Under the pieces are notes generated by a model. It saw nothing but the letters and a program-made list of their open reading frames with translations. It was not told the DNA's origin and did not search any database. Both the position numbers and the translations under genes were made by a program. A DNA stretch of 64,000 nt from Ophthalmolycus amberensis (lineage: Eukaryota > Chordata > Actinopteri > Perciformes > Zoarcidae), in the NCBI GenBank assembly GCA_024529925.1, contig JAFEUB010001579.1:124001-188000 (forward strand), in the 5' to 3' direction. Shown here piece after piece: positions 31,640 through 45,894 of this stretch. Numbering within the stretch: the stretch's first letter is position 1; each line of letters starts with the position of its first letter.

Positions 31640-34600
31640 TCTTCTGGTTTTAATTAACAGAATAACTCCGCCTCCTTTTAAGAGCAGTGAAGATGCCGAC
31701 CTGCTGCTCTGCTGGAGTGAAGACCTGTGAAGGGTTATAGTGAGGAAAGCCCAGTTGTGATGCATTTACTTGAGTTGAAAGAAAAAAAGGTTTTTGAAGA
31801 TGCAACTACTTTAAACACTCAAGCCAGATGAATGTGAATGTCACGTTTGACTTTTTTCCCCAACCTTTAAAGGAATAAATGCACCACTGCTGAGCTAATG
31901 CATATGTTTAAGAGCAGACGGCACATTTTCTGAGTAGACATGGTCAAATATATATGGGGGGGCGGGGGCTTGCATTTGCAAATAAGTGCAGCTCTTTGTC
32001 CTCCTGTCCATCTCTGTCCTGCTGCTGAAATGTCACATTTCTCAGCGTACAGCTATGACAGACATTTGTTTTTTCCAATAGTTGTGAAACCAGCGTCAAA
32101 TGGTCCGAGTTGTTTCCATCAGAGCGAGTGTACAGGAGAACATTTCACACACGAGAAGCTGCTGACAAGCTGTCCACCCCCCCACTCCCCCCTCCATCCA
32201 CACTCGTCCTCAAGCTGCTGGACCGTCCCCGACGGTACCCCCCACCTCCCTCATTAACTCCCAACAGCCCACCGTCCCCATGGAGGAAGACGTCTCCACT
32301 AATGTCAGTGTTGTGAGGGCCGTCGGGGGGGGGGGGCCCTGGCGGCTGGTGGCTCGCCATCGATTGCTCCAGCCTCTTCAGGAGTAAAGGGCCCCCCTGC
32401 ATGGCTTTCCTCTCTACCTCCCTCCCCCCCCCTCACACAGACACTGACCTTGGGGACGCCTCAGCCACGGTCCCGCAGTAGGGGGCAGTAGTACATAATG
32501 ATGGCAAATGGATGTGGGGGGGGTGGGGTTGTGGTGGAAAGGGACAGCACTTAAACACAACACCACCATCCTTTCTGCTCGCAGAGAGAGGTTTCTTTTT
32601 CATTGAGCGCGGACGTGTTCTCCACCGGCCGGCCCGGCAGGCAGCTGTTGGCTGCGGTCTGCCTCTGATCGGCGGAGCGTGAACGCCTCGCAGCAGAGGC
32701 CTAACCACCGCTCTGGTGATCCGGGCCAATAACTCGATAACAGTTTCCCCCCCGGGGCTGCTGGGTTTCCCCGTGTTTGTGACAATTGTCAGTATTTTGG
32801 TCGGGCGGGGGCGGGACGGGGACCCGAAAGTGTTCAGACTCCACAGTGAGGTCCAGGTTTGGTGAAGGGTCCGAAAGTTCACACAGGAAAAGCAGACGTT
32901 GGACGTCTTCCATTCCGTTCTTGCAGGTCATGTTTTTAAGGCGTGGATGTGAAGTTCAGTATGTGACATCAGGTCGACATGTCCACATGCATGTAGTTAC
33001 ACAAGACCGGAGACGTGCAGAACAGAGGTGTGGTCCTGAATGACAAATCTGACGAAATTAAAACCAACTCGCAACTCGACTGACTCAAACACAGTGACTT
33101 GGACTTGATCCTTTTGACTTGGACTGATGGAGAATCCTCCACAAGCCCAAAGATTATACCATTCATATTTTAAGGAAGTGTGCGAGGAAAGAAGTCCTGT
33201 CTGCCTCTCTCTGAAACCATAATATATTGATAATATGTCTTTAAAATGCAGTTAGTGACAGTATGGGCTCCATGGTAACGTAGCAGCAGGGGGCGGGGCT
33301 TAGCGAAGGGTCAAGTACATTATGCTTGATTTCAGAACCACAAAGGAGACACGGCAGAGAGGACTTTGGGGTGTAAAGGGGTACACGGTGGATGGATACA
33401 TGCAACTCGGACAACGCAGGACGTGAGAAGCTTTTCCACTGTTTCTCTAAAAGTCTTTCCCTGAATTCAACCAATTTATCTTAATTGCCCGACTTGAATG
33501 ATGCACCTTCTGATGATGTTATCGTGGCCAACAGTATTACGTTTCCGATGTGAAGCTGCCCACCACTTGAACATAGAGCAGATATTTCCACTGGGACTGA
33601 ATATAACCTCAATTTTCAAAATCCTGTTTTTGCCCCCCCTCCCCCCTGTCTCACTTTTGCACTTTCAGACTGATTCACTGTGAGCTGTGTCCAGCTCTAG
33701 AAACAGATGAGGGGAGGATCTAAAGTGCCTTCAATACTTCACTGCTGTGCGCTGGCAGCAATAAGCTGAAGGAGCGTGTAGCCAGTGGTCTGTGGACTTC
33801 TACTGCCCTGGGTTTCAGACCCACGGCTCTGATTGGTTAAGCTGCTTGGTGGACGTATTATATAAGACACTACTCAGGGTGAAACAAACCACTTCCACAC
33901 AAAAACTTGGTTTACAGTTACTGTTCTACTAAAAAGACAATAATTGCACATCAATCAAAAGACCTTCTTTTATGTATCTTGTCTATTAGTGAAGGTGATG
34001 TCACTAGTGCATTAATAACACAGCCATGTACATAGCATTTCGAATTTGCCTGTTAGATTGTTAGACCATAATAATTCCATCATAATGTGTTATTTGCATT
34101 CCCAAAGTTTGAAGGTTTTTCTTTTTATTAGAAAAGAAAAATGAGTTTTTCAAGGTTTTGATGAATGTGTACATTATTTAGAAGAGTTACAAGCGACTGT
34201 TACGATGGAGCATCCCTCCACTTCTCTGTGACCGAACAATGCGTGCATCCTACTGAAAGTTAGCATCGCTAAACCTGGAAGTTTACTGTGGAACTTTGGG
34301 TTTGAAACTGTTTAGGAACCGTGCCCGCGTTAAAGACAGCGGAGGCGTTTGAAGGAGATGCGGCTCTACAATGCTGCAGTGTGTGTGTGTGTATGTGTGT
34401 GGAGGCTGTATCTGCCGTCATGCGAGCTCGGATGCAGCCTGAACATCTGCCGGGGTGTGTTCTGCCTCGCAGCTCGGCAGCCGTCACACTGGTATTCCCT
34501 TTTCCTTTCTCTTTGTTCTTGTTTTGTTGTGTTTGTGTGAATGCACGGGGTACGTGGGTGTGTACAGAGGACCGCGCGTGTCCGCACGTTGTCGTTCTTG

Positions 34601-34867
34601 TACCTGCTGTAGTTCCTGTTGAGGGTTTAGGTCACAAGGTCACAAACACAAGAGAGGACGTCGCCTGACGTAAAATATATGCACATTTCCACTGCCGGAG
34701 CCGAGAGCTTGTTTGGTGGCTCTTTGCATGAAGGCTTAAAGTCACAAGGTGTCGTGACTCCGTGTTGGTGACCTGCTTATTGGTTCTTATGCCGAGCTTT
34801 TCAAAAATGTGCTGCTCTTCAGAATGATTCACTTCCAGCCTCTACCTTCTTGTGTTTAATAATTGAA
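31640..34867. other. Non-coding stretch downstream of vrk1
   Basis: No gene recognised. It contains G/C homopolymer runs around 32.32-32.53 kb and a GC-rich, CpG-containing block at about 32.56-32.81 kb. An isolated TATATAAG at about 33.86 kb has no associated frame. Confidence 0.5.
32560..32810. promoter_or_regulatory. GC-rich, CpG-containing block of unknown role
   Basis: Rich in CpG (ATTGAGCGCGGACGTG, GGCCGGCCCGGCAGGCAGCT) and ending with CGATAACAG and TGACAATTGTCAGT, an 11-base palindrome TGACAATTGTCA-like core. It could be a conserved element or a small CpG island. No transcript can be deduced. Confidence 0.25.
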
Positions 34868-35060
34868 CCATTATTTTTCCAGGAATATTTCCCATTGAGA
34901 TTCAGAAACGAGAGTCCCGGCTCAGATGGCAGCAGTAAAAATAATGTTGCATAAAAGAGCGAACAACAGACTAAAAACAGCTAAAGAGTTAAATAAAACA
35001 CTACATAATAAAAATCACATAAAAGAAACAGCTAATTACATCACACAGTGAAAGTGGTGT
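34868..35060. repeat. Dispersed teleost repeat fragment
   Basis: TTATTTTTCCAGGAATATTT, then CATTGAGATTCAGAAACGAG and AGTCCCGGCTCAGATGGCAG, followed by an A-rich segment with TAAAACACTACATAATA. It resembles a repeat seen often in fish genomes ('CATTGAGATTAAAATCTCTT... CCTGGCCAAGA'). Family not known to me. Confidence 0.45.
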
Positions 35061-36463
35061 TTAAATAGTGCCGGATATTGTTCTGAAATGTTGCATGCTG
35101 ATGAAATCATCTATTTTAAGGTGACTTGACAGCCTGTACTCCATGTCAGCAATGTTAGCAATAACAACGTATTAGGATGTTTTCCGCTTGTTGTGCTGCC
35201 CTCGTGTGGCCAAAAACAACAACAACTACCGTAGCTTTAAAGTTTCTGATTTCACTTGAAGGAAGAAATAAAGTATAAATGTAAATCATGCAATGTTCTA
35301 AGATACATTCCACGAAGTATTGACATTCTAAAGAAATAATAAATGTATTTTGGCATTCCGTCGCCTGCTATGACACAGAACTACCAGTGAGAAGAAGCCC
35401 TTTTTCTTTCCATTGTGTTTTAATCTCAATGGTACGGACTCCTTTGTCTTGCCGTGGTGAATAATATGCTGTGTCAGTGGCCTCCTGTGTCTTCCCCTCT
35501 ACACTCCCTGGCTCTTCAATTGTCACAGCTCAGACAGCAAAATCTGCATTTCACCCTCCACCCTCGCCTTGGAAAAAGTCAAACAGAAACTCTGTCTTTC
35601 ACCCAGACTTCCACCCCCCCAAAAAAAGTAGAATAAAAACTCAGTTGCAATCATCCACACCTATACCTCCTCCTGGAACTCCTGGATGAAAAGATGCGAT
35701 GGAAATTTCACTCAGTTTGTGGTGTAATTTAGCCCTCCCTCTCCCCTGTTTTGTCAAAAAAAAAAAAAACCCTGTCTCCCAAAAGACAAACACACACACA
35801 CACCAATGTGCACACTGGTTCCAGGTGTGGGGGAGTGTGTGGGTGAAGTTACGGTACATTTGCCGTTGTAGTTGTGTGTAAATATTAGAAAGCAGCAGGT
35901 TCCTGGCGTGAGGAGAAGCCAGCCAAAGCGGCGGCACTAAGACAGGCGTCCTTATCGGTTTTGTGTTCAGACTCCGGCGTGCTCCTGCTGTTTGTAATCT
36001 GCAGCCGCCGCTGTGAGCAAAACTGGACAGGCATTTATTGTCCCAGCAGGAGGACGCTTGACAAGAGAATGTTAAACACTCCGCTACCTGCAATTTTCAA
36101 AAGGCGATAGGAGACATGATAAAATGTACACACATTTAATTTCAGGTTTCTTTTTGGTTTGTTTGGGGGGGTTTTCAACGGACAGAGAAAGCAGCAGACA
36201 ATTGGGAACTTGGAGAAAAGAGTAAGCAGTTTCTTTCAAGTCTCACTGTTGCTTCTCCGAAATGCAATGTGTCCGTCAGAGGCTGCACGTGTTGAGTGGG
36301 GAAGAGCAGGACTCGTGTCAACAACTCCTCGGAGAGAACAAGAGTGCCAGAGCACACCGGCCGCAGGCCAAATGAGAGCTTTCATTTCAACGAGTGCTGG
36401 CGGTGGTGTTGGCTGGACACAGCGGTCATCACGAAGACGTGTTCATCAGCGCTCAATCATAAC

Positions 36464-36473
36464 CTCACACACG

Positions 36474-36505
<32 letters not shown>

Positions 36506-36524
36506 CACGCACACACACGCACAC

Positions 36525-36560
<36 letters not shown>
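36464..36560. repeat. (CA)n with CACACACG variants
   Basis: CA array of about 97 bp in which CG steps recur about every 10 bp in the central part. Confidence 0.95.
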
Positions 36561-36561
<1 letters not shown>

Positions 36562-36905
36562 GTAGGAATACTGTAGCCCGTTCAAAACATGCATAAAAAG
36601 AAAAGAAAACGTGTCAGTGGGCTGACCACAAAGACAAAATTAAATCAAATACATAATTACAAATCCTGGGGTTGTAAATTATTTTCAGAACACGTAAGAT
36701 GGCTCGCAGATTGCACAACTCAACACGCTGTCCTCTACCTTAAAACTCAGTTACAATCAATTCAAAATGTGGCGTTACGCATGTTAACCTTAAAGATTGG
36801 GAGAATTTCCATTGCCTCCACGTGGATCTCAACATGGCAACAGTTTGCAACTAACAGAGCAAACAGAGCAAACAATAGCAACAGAGCTGACGGAGTTAAA
36901 TGGAT

Positions 36906-37015
36906 GGAGTTAAATGTACTTGTATATCTCTTCTCTAGTCCTACGATCACTCAAAGCTCTTTCACACCCATTCATACGCCGATGAGAGGGGCTGCATGCA
37001 AGGTGCCACCGGTCG
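36906..37015 (-). mobile_element. SINE 3' fragment
   Basis: Reverse orientation of the tail found at 10.1 kb: AAATGTACTTGTATATCTCT, CACTCAAAGCTCTTTCACAC, CCATTCATACGCC and TGCATGCAAGGTGCCACC. The head and promoter boxes are missing. Confidence 0.65.
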
Positions 37016-40000
37016 GTCGGTATCAGCTGTAACAGTCTGAGAGCAGAGCAGAGTGGCGGCCGTGAGCTAACCGGCTAAGCTACACCAATGTGACTTAAGC
37101 CAGTGCTGCAGCTGTAGACATGAATGGTTCCAGTGTTTTTGTCAGACATTGGAAAGGGACCAATCGACCATAGTCTCATAATATAGTTATAGTTTCTTAA
37201 GGTTATCGACGACACGCAGGCCAGTGCATGGACACCTACGTGTGGACACGTTGGGGCAGCAGCTCATGCAGGCAGCCTATCTGATTTGGCTGTGAGAGCG
37301 ATGACTCTTAAATTGGGTCACAGCGACTAATGGAGGCCATGCTGTGAGTGCCATTAAGAGGAAATAAACCTATGCGGACAGAGTTATTAAGTCATTGGCA
37401 CCAAGGGCCATGAAACATCTATTAGAGGCTAATCAGGGGAGCTTGTGGACTGCACTTGATTTCTTACAGTGGTTGAATCAGATCAAAGACGCACAGTTAT
37501 GGTGTCTCTGCACAAAATAACCTGGGTCTTCTTCTCATAGCGCTCTGACTATGGGTCATTCTAACCTTAGACATTTCGTTAACATGACATAACCTATAAC
37601 GGGTCAAGCAGCACAAGCCTCCCGAATCTCTCCAGATAAACCTCAACATGAATCATTACAAACACTGTCTCTGGTGTACATTTACCCCACTTTTGGTTTC
37701 ACACAGGACACACACAGCGGTCTCCTGGGTGAAGGTCCTCCTGTGTTTGTTTTACACAAACCCCCCCCCCCCACATGTGACTTCCTTGCTCTTTAGACTA
37801 CGTGATAGGCTCTGGCCGTCTAATAGTGAGGTGGATGGGTTTACATTCTAGGTTAGTTGAACGCCCGGTGCGTCTCATTCCGGTGCTAGGGAGCCTTTTG
37901 CTGTTTTCCCTATGAAACTTTACCCAAAGTTTACCGGCAGGTGCAAAGTGACCTGCAGTCAGAATGGCCACAGTCATAAGAGAAAAGCAACCAAGGTTGA
38001 AAAACAAGAATTCCCCTTTAATCTTTCATCTTTCTTCATGTTCTTTGTGTTCCCGTCACTCTTCAACTCAAAGTCCTGTACAAGGCCTTCATAAAGCGGC
38101 CTTCTGAGGCAACACCACTTTCTTCAGACACACAGACAATATGTGTGTCATGAGGGAGGGGCGCTCAGTCCTGTGGGAGCCCGTTTTGTTGCCCTGGATG
38201 TCTGGAAGGGGGGGTGGGGGGGTCACAGGGTCCGGCTGGCAGACTGGCCCCAGGCGGCGCTCTCTGTGACCAGGGCCGGGCCGCGGTAACTGGGAGGTGG
38301 AGGAGGTGGAGGAGCTTGTCAGCGGTCCGTGGGGAAGTCATGCTCATTCAGCGAACACTGAGGGCCGGTGGGAAGCCCCGGGCAACGTCCCACACCGGGG
38401 CCACAGAACAATGTTGTGGTGGAACATCAGAGTTGCGGTCAGCTGGGGAACAGATCCTGCATGACTTCCCTTTTGTCCTGTCGCGTATTCAGAAGGCTTT
38501 CGTTTGTTTTGGAGTAATTGCTGATTCAGGAAATGTGTCAAGTGCTTTGACCAATTCCATTTTCCCAGCTGGTCAAAGGACTGAAACTGAAACTGAAGAT
38601 CGGACTCTGACTTCTGGTTATTCCTTTGACTGAACTCTGAGAGAGTGAGGGGTTTGCAATAGGTGTCCTCAGTTATTGTAATGAATATAATGTAAATATA
38701 TATTTATAAATATAAAGTGACAGAGACAGAGTTTTGAATGTGCTAATAACTGGTTTGTTGATATACAAGAATTGTCATGACTGCACAGCAGAAACATGTT
38801 AATGTCATCTGTACATGTCTCCACACTGGTCGCTATTGTGACCGACCACGAAACACACTTTTTTCAAGAACATTTTTTAAATTGTAATGATTATACGTCG
38901 TAATTATTTAACTAATTACATTAATGGATCATTTCATATTTTGGAAAAAAATAGGAATAAATGAATTCAGGCTTTTCCCTCCAAATCATGTTTTATACCT
39001 TTAGCACAGCACCAAGTCTCACAGACAACCGGGTCAGTGACGGGGACAACCGGACGCTGCTCCACAATTCACCAAAGTATCATGGGACTAGGACTGAGGC
39101 GGGTAGGACGTGTGAAGGGGTCCTTGTATTGATGGAGAATCAACCTCCGTGCTTCATGATTATGAATACCAAATGTAGTGGGAACCTATTGAGATGTGTT
39201 GAGCTTATGCACTTCTATAGGTGATGCCGGTCGGGCACCAGGAGGGAAATAGCTATTAATAAACTGCACGTTATATGGAGGTTCATCTTTGGCGCAGCAT
39301 GGGGTCTGTAGTTGGTGTGCTGTGGTTTCTGTGTCAGGAGGCCTTCTCCGTCCTTCTCAAGCGTCCTTGAGGAGTTCCTGTGCTGCCGTAGTCAAACACT
39401 GAGACGCTGATCTGTGACGTCTCCGGGTAGAAAAGGGAGAATCTCCCTCAAAGACTTTACCTTAAAACACTCTGCTTCCTGGTCTGGAAAGGAATCACAT
39501 CCGCAATGATGGAATCGCAACAGTCAGTCTCCAGTTAGAGTTGAGTGCGTGGAGAGGCAGACGTAGTGCGGAAAGACTTCTTCCTCTGGGACTGTATTAA
39601 ACATTTACTTCTCCAGAAACAGATCTCATAACTGATCCTAATTATGTTTGATTCATATTGCTTTCAAACCAACCGACATTCTACTTAATGCATAACAAAG
39701 CCTTAAACTCTGTTATCGTAAGAAGACATCAGAGTGGATACCATGTCTGCCTTATTCCCTGAATCACTGCATATTTCACATTTGCATGGAGGTCCGTGAG
39801 ATAAACAACAGCGATACCAGAGAGGAAAGTTCCAGATTTATGCAGGAAACTGTTACAGCAGCTCGACGAGCTCGCTCTCTGCCCTCGATGCCGGCGCTCG
39901 CTTCATCCCACTTTCCATTTAAACTGGTAGCTACACACTCTGATGCCACTGATAGGCGGTAATTAAATGAGCGAGGCTGGTTCTTTGCCCTGTAAAGCAG

Positions 40001-40081
40001 CTCTCCTGGGCCCGATACGACATGGAAATTCAGCTCTGAGGGTCTACTTTCAGATGTCTGCCTGGAAAACATGCCTGCACA

Positions 40082-40144
<63 letters not shown>

Positions 40145-41030
40145 TGTGTGTGTGTGTGTGTGTGTGTGCATGCACTTGTACATGGAAGAGCTGGATTAGG
40201 GGAATACACTTAATGAATCTTTTAACCTCAATATTTTCTCCCACAAATGTATGCATATCATGATCTGTGTTTGAGACGCCGGTCTGATAGTCATGATTTA
40301 TTCATCTGGGAAAAAAAAGAAAACCCAACAAAAACATCTGGGCATTCATCAGGGACGAACGCTGAGAAGTGTTATGTGGCTTTAGGATAGATTCAGGAGA
40401 CGTACTTACCACATACTCATTGACTTTTAAAGAGTTGCATTATGAATGCATTGATAAAAACGTTATTTGCATTAAAGTGAAGTGCATATCTATTGGTGGA
40501 GTGGCTGTCCACGAAGCAGGAGAAGCGCTGATAACAACACACACAGAGGGACTTCATTCTCATCTCTACATAGATTACAGTTGTTTGATACTGTATTAAT
40601 GCTCCGAATCCCGTAATGCATCAATAATTATCATACAATAGTCTGAAATGGGCCCTGCTAACGTTCTACCCACAACAATCTGAATGCTAGTTATTAAAGC
40701 CCTCTCCCGCGCCAGCGTTTAGTAACGATAAGCATATTGAGAGAGGGACAAAGACGAAGGCCAGGACAAAGGACATCTGTCGCCTGCTGGCTTTACGAAC
40801 GGAAAAATTGCGGAAGTAAATAGTTTGATGGATAGAAAACGATTACATTTTTCGTTAATTTGCCGTTAGCGCATATTACTGAGATGGGACGACGGCTGAA
40901 AAAGCTTTGTGGCTGTCAAACTCACAACGCGTTGCCTCCCTCCACGTTGTACGAGCATGGACGCCTGGCCAATCGGTGTGCTCGACTGCTACAGGGCGGG
41001 TCTTGGAAGAGGAGCAGTAGGATTCATAAT
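37016..41030. other. Non-coding stretch
   Basis: No gene recognised. It contains a poly-C run at about 37761-37772, a G-rich patch at 38.20-38.22 kb, an AT-rich region at 38.64-38.95 kb, and the TG array at 40083-40169. Nothing else stands out. Confidence 0.5.
40083..40169. repeat. (TG)n microsatellite
   Basis: TG run of about 87 bp with one TCTG interruption. Confidence 0.97.
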
Positions 41031-41110
41031 AAGGCTGTTAGCGTAGCTTAGCACGAAGACTGGAACCAGGGGGGAACTGCCTGGTTCTGTCCACGGTAAA
41101 CAAGAAAAGC
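41031..41110 (+). mobile_element. Single arm of a MITE-like element
   Basis: GTTAGCGTAGCTTAGCACGA, then AGACTGGAACCAGGGGGGAA and CTGCCTGGTTCTGTCCACGG, matches the left arm of the element at 14.93 kb. No partner arm was seen nearby. Confidence 0.55.
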
Positions 41111-41529
41111 CTCGTCTGTCAGGAGAATGATGGTGACCTCACAGTTTGTGTGTGGAGGATGCCTCGGCCTGCATTACACGGCCTTTTGTTCATGTATTCA
41201 TCTTTTCAGCATTTATGTAGTTCCTTGCTGTTGTGCGCCCTGCAGTTGTTGCCTTTACAGCTCGGCAGCAGCTCGGGGCATATTTGATTGGCCTACTGGT
41301 CCGGGTTAGGTCCGGAAGTGTTTTCGAGATAATTAGAGATAATGGGTCGGTTCTGATGTGGAGCTTTGCAGGTGTTCAAACCTGGAAACATGCAGGACTC
41401 TGGACAGAAGATACAACATATCTTCCCATTTCAAAAAAAACAAAACACCTGCATTTCTCTTCTGGAGATCAAAAACAGGTTTATCCTGTTTAAAGTGAAA
41501 CAGGAAATATATCTGTCTAAATGCTGCTA

Positions 41530-41790
41530 TGGTCACCGGCTTGTCTCTGACTGTGTCTGTCTGCTGCTTGCTGCGGAGCAGGTAGAGAACAGAGGGTTTA
41601 TCAGAGCTGTTCTCCCGGAAAACAGCTGCTGCTGCTGCTGGGAACCAGGCCGATGAGAGCTGTGAGAGTGAACCACGGCCTTAAGAAGCAAAAGGATGAG
41701 CTGAAAGAGGCTGAATCTCTGTGTAGAGCCGAGAGGAACTGCAGAGTCACTATACAAGCCTCTCCTTTCACATCACACACTGTCATTTGA
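41530..41790 (+). repeat. Dispersed repeat, copy related to 54.37-54.61 kb
   Basis: Shares with the 54-kb copy TGTCTCT/TCGTCTCT-ACTG(A)GTCTGTCTGCTG, GAGGGTTTATC/TGGGTTTATC, GATGAGAG, and CCTTTCACATCACAC. A (CTG)5 run at about 41624-41638 lies within it. Confidence 0.55.
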
Positions 41791-44700
41791 TCCACTGTGA
41801 AGATGGAGATATTTAGAGCAGCTTTAAGATTATTTCAGGAGATATAGTTTACAAAAGATCATAATCAGGTAAAGAAACTGAATCTGCCCCACTCCACCAG
41901 CTGCTCCGCTCTCCTCCTCTTACTGTGAACTGCGTCTCCTTCAAACGCTCCCTCTCCCCCATTGAGATGGATGGCTAGATGAAGGAGGGAGGAGGAGGAG
42001 GAGGCCAGCCCTTCCAGGCTCAGGTTTCCCCCCTCCACCTCCTTCTCTCTGCCACGGCCCTGAACCTCGCCTCACCCCGCGCCCTTTCTCACCCTCCCCT
42101 CCGCCCCTTCCTCGCCCTCTCTCACCATTATGTCCTCGTCCTCACTCGCCCTGCCCTCCAGATTGGCTTTGCACAGGAATGGCAGCAAAGAGAGAGAGAG
42201 AGAGAGAGAGGATGTGACGGGCCCCCGTCCATCTGTCGCGACTCCAGGATCAAATAATAGGATCCTGTCTGAGAATAGAAGATAATTGCCGTCTGTATTC
42301 TGCTCCCTAAGTGTATGATATTAACCCCACGCTCCCCGCTAGCCCTGCAGTAAGAGGCAGATGGTTCGGTGTTTTGATATCCGAGCCAGGGAGCGGGAGG
42401 TCAGAGATCAAGTTGAAGTTCAAATCTAAAGGAGTGCTGTTTCTACTCCCTCCTTTAACCCCCTCCTTGATCCCAGAGTCCCCTCCCCTTCTCCCGGCTG
42501 GTGAGAATATGGATATCATTCAAAAAAGGGACATTCCCTAAGACCTCTGCTGCGGCTTGACCTCGCACAGCCCGATGGAAGTACGAGGCGGGGCAGACTA
42601 AGCCGAGCGCTAACCCACTTACAGACACGGCGAGCGGCATGCAAAGGCGTAGGGGGTTCGGGGCAAAGGTGGGAGCGGGGCCCAGAGAGTGCAGTCTGGA
42701 TTAGGTAAAAAGATTCAATCGCCAGGCTGCACAGTGTGGCACAGGTCACCAGCAGCTGGGAAGAGTTATGGAGAGAGACATTCAAATACACATCTTTGTT
42801 TTAGAGCCTCTGTTTGACTGTCCAAGAGCGCAGCATGAGGGTACGGTGGTGTAGTGAAAGTCACAGGGAGACGGAGCGAGGACAGGGCTGTCTGAGCCAA
42901 ACGGACTTGGGGAGATCGATGTTTTTAAAGGCCGTGTCCCCAGACAGATCATTTCAGAGCTTCAAGTCACCCCGAGTCTCTCGCCTGGTCTCTGCGTTGT
43001 GGCGCATTAAGCCATTATAAATGATGGGTTTCAGAGAGCAGTGGAGATGTGTCTGCGTTCTGTGTGAAAGGCCCATAAGAGGACAATAGTACTACATAAT
43101 ACATAGTCCATGGGTATATACATCATGAGTTACTGTAGATGTGTCCACAGCTCATGCATATAGAGAGCGACTATGCGCACATCAGTGTTTGCAGACAGGG
43201 GCAGGTTGGCATGTAAGGAAATCTCATTACTTCACTGAGCTTTATGCACGTCGTAATAATCAGTGCCAGTGACTCTAGCCATGACATGAGCAGCATGATG
43301 TAAACACTGACCTGAGTCTGGATAGCCAGCCCAGTCAGCAGAAACAGAATGTTGCCATTGTATTGGTTAAACCACGGATACGCCGACTCTTGATGCTTTT
43401 GCATTTGATTCAGAAATGCTGACATGTATCATATCTTGTGGTTTGCAGGAAATGTACAGCGCTAACGTTTTGTCTGGCGACTGGGTTGGTTTAGCAGGGT
43501 TGGGACATTTTTCAGCATTTACCTGCTGTCAGTCTGTCCAGTGACACTGCAGTGTAAGGCAAAGTATTTAGAATTTGATACCACTACTGGTAGACATGAT
43601 CTATAAATAAATAATCGATTATTTTTTAACCATAAATAAAGTAATTTGTTGCAGCTTAACTTGAAGACCCCTGAAGTCAACGTCTTGGGAAAGGTCAGTA
43701 AGAGCTGAGTCAGCATGTGAAGGTAAAGGAAGGGATTTAACCAAGTGTTTCACCATGATGTATGGGAAGGATGTACAGTGAAATGAGCTACAAGTGTGTG
43801 TTCACCTCAGGATTATCACCCATCAGGCCATTAAACAAGCGCTCCCCTTCACCCCCGTACTGCCTGTCTCTGGCTCTCAGAGGACAGGAAGTAGCAGGCC
43901 TCTCCCCCGCTAACCTGCACTCCTCTGCTGCTCCAGACCGCAGATAAGGAGGAAGATGGATTGGAATAATGGCTCATGTAAAAAATCCAGCCGTCTCATC
44001 AGCCAAAGTCACAGCATGGGGCCGCAACAGAGGAGAGTGAGCCTTCCTCGCTAATTAGACTCAAACTGCTGGTCCAAATTTAGTTTCAGTGTTGGGTATG
44101 GAAGCTATCAAGTGTTGTTGTTACATTGTGACGGCCCCATCTTGTCATGATCGTCATTGTCTTCCATTGTTCACCATAAAAATCAGTGTGGGGGGGGGGG
44201 GTCCATCAGAGTCATGTCATACTTACCTCTGTTGACCCCAGTTACTGAGCAGAAACATCTGTTTTCATTCAGAAACTTTCACCAATCTCTTTCACTCTGC
44301 CTATTGGCCTTCTATACATTTCCTGCTCAGATGTTTCACAATAAAAGATTTTTTACCGCCCGGTCTCCTTAGGAATTCCATCCATATTGGACGATTCCAC
44401 CCCTCATGATGTAAACCCATTGCCTATGTTCAGTGCCAGTGCAGGAAGTAGTGTGTCCATTATGAAGCCAGGTGGACAGTACATGTGAGGAGGTTGAGGT
44501 GGATGTGGCACGTCCCATTTGATGATGGAGAGTGAGACCAGGATTCTTGTCCTTTCACAGATCTGCTCTAAAGTCCGTCTGTATGTAACCGATCTTTCCC
44601 GAACCTTAACTTAGTGTTATAGTTGCCTAACACAACCGTACCCTAAACTAATTGTAGTATTTGAGAATTATTTTTAAGTTTTGCAGAAAACAAACCAGTA

Positions 44701-45894
44701 TTCATGTTCTTGTCTGGCAACAGCAGCTAGGCTTTTAATGTGACACATCTGCTGGGATTGTTGAGTTCCATTGACAACAGCTTACCAGAGATAAAACAAA
44801 ACAGCAAAGTGGAAGCACATGTGAACAATGAGTGAATGAGTTTGTTCGTGGTAAAGAGAGGAACACGAGAGCAACAGAGGGGTGACAATGACATGAACAT
44901 GGAGGAAGTGTTGAGTGTGCATTAACAACAAATCAAAACAGAACCATATCAGAAAACTACAATATGGTCAAATGTCCATATTATAATTTAAATATAGGCC
45001 TGGTTCTCCCTACAGTTTATGGGTAAGAATAACAATTTGAGAATTTACTGTAACTTCCCTTTGACATTCAACTGCTGTCAGTGTTTTACGCTTTCATTTT
45101 GAAAGAGTAACAGAGGAGAACAGCATCTGGAACAGACCCATCACTGTGCATTAGTGCAGCTTTGATACCTTCTCACCATGTGCAGAAAAGCTGAAACAAA
45201 CGGTGCTAGAACTGCTACAATCATTTGCTTCAAATGCACTATTTTAGGATGAATGCAACAGTGATTTTTTTCTCTTGGACACTTTCACTGGACTCGACGC
45301 CAACACATTGCCAACGCAGCGCCGCAGCGGACCAGCTTTCCTGGACATCAAAGGCAGTATTCCCCAGTGGCTGATGGATGCAGGGGGAGTTTGCACAAGC
45401 ACAAATGCCATTAAAAAAAAAAAAAAAAACTTCCTGTAATCTTGTCCTCCTCTTCTCTTCCTCTCCCTACTCTTCTCTCCCAGCCAGGACGTAATAAACG
45501 GAGTTCAGTGATGATTCTTCATTGTCGCTTCCCTCATGGTCCCCACTCTGTCTGGAGATGGAGCCAGAGAAAGAGGGGTGGGGGTTAGGAGGGTATGGAA
45601 TGGGGTTGCCTGTCACACCCAATCATCCATTAGTAGGGGTTAAATCTGGTTAATTGAATTGCAATTGCAACAAGCACAATGACTGGATCACTTCCCTGTC
45701 CTACACGTTGTTACCCTGCAAATATTAACAGAGCAAACGAGCTGTAAAACTAGCTTGGTTTTGGTAGCTCTATCGTGATAAGCTCGCGGACTAAACGAAA
45801 AACTGAACAGAATTAAGAACCACATGAGGCTTTGACTTGAGTCAGACTCTGATCATAACTTGTCAACTTTACAAAAACTTACAAGGACCAGGAG
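41791..45894. other. Non-coding stretch
   Basis: No gene recognised. It has a C-rich, pyrimidine-rich block at 41.98-42.17 kb, an (AG)n run at about 42188-42210, poly-G at 44190-44201 and poly-A at about 45413-45429. The 42.2-42.5 kb segment is repeat-free and could be a conserved element, but this cannot be shown here. Confidence 0.5.

Noticed and set aside
33855..33870. TATATAAG as a gene promoter
   Set aside because: No open frame, exon or CpG context follows on either side.
41624..41638. CTG trinucleotide expansion
   Set aside because: Only five units, within a dispersed repeat; not unusual.
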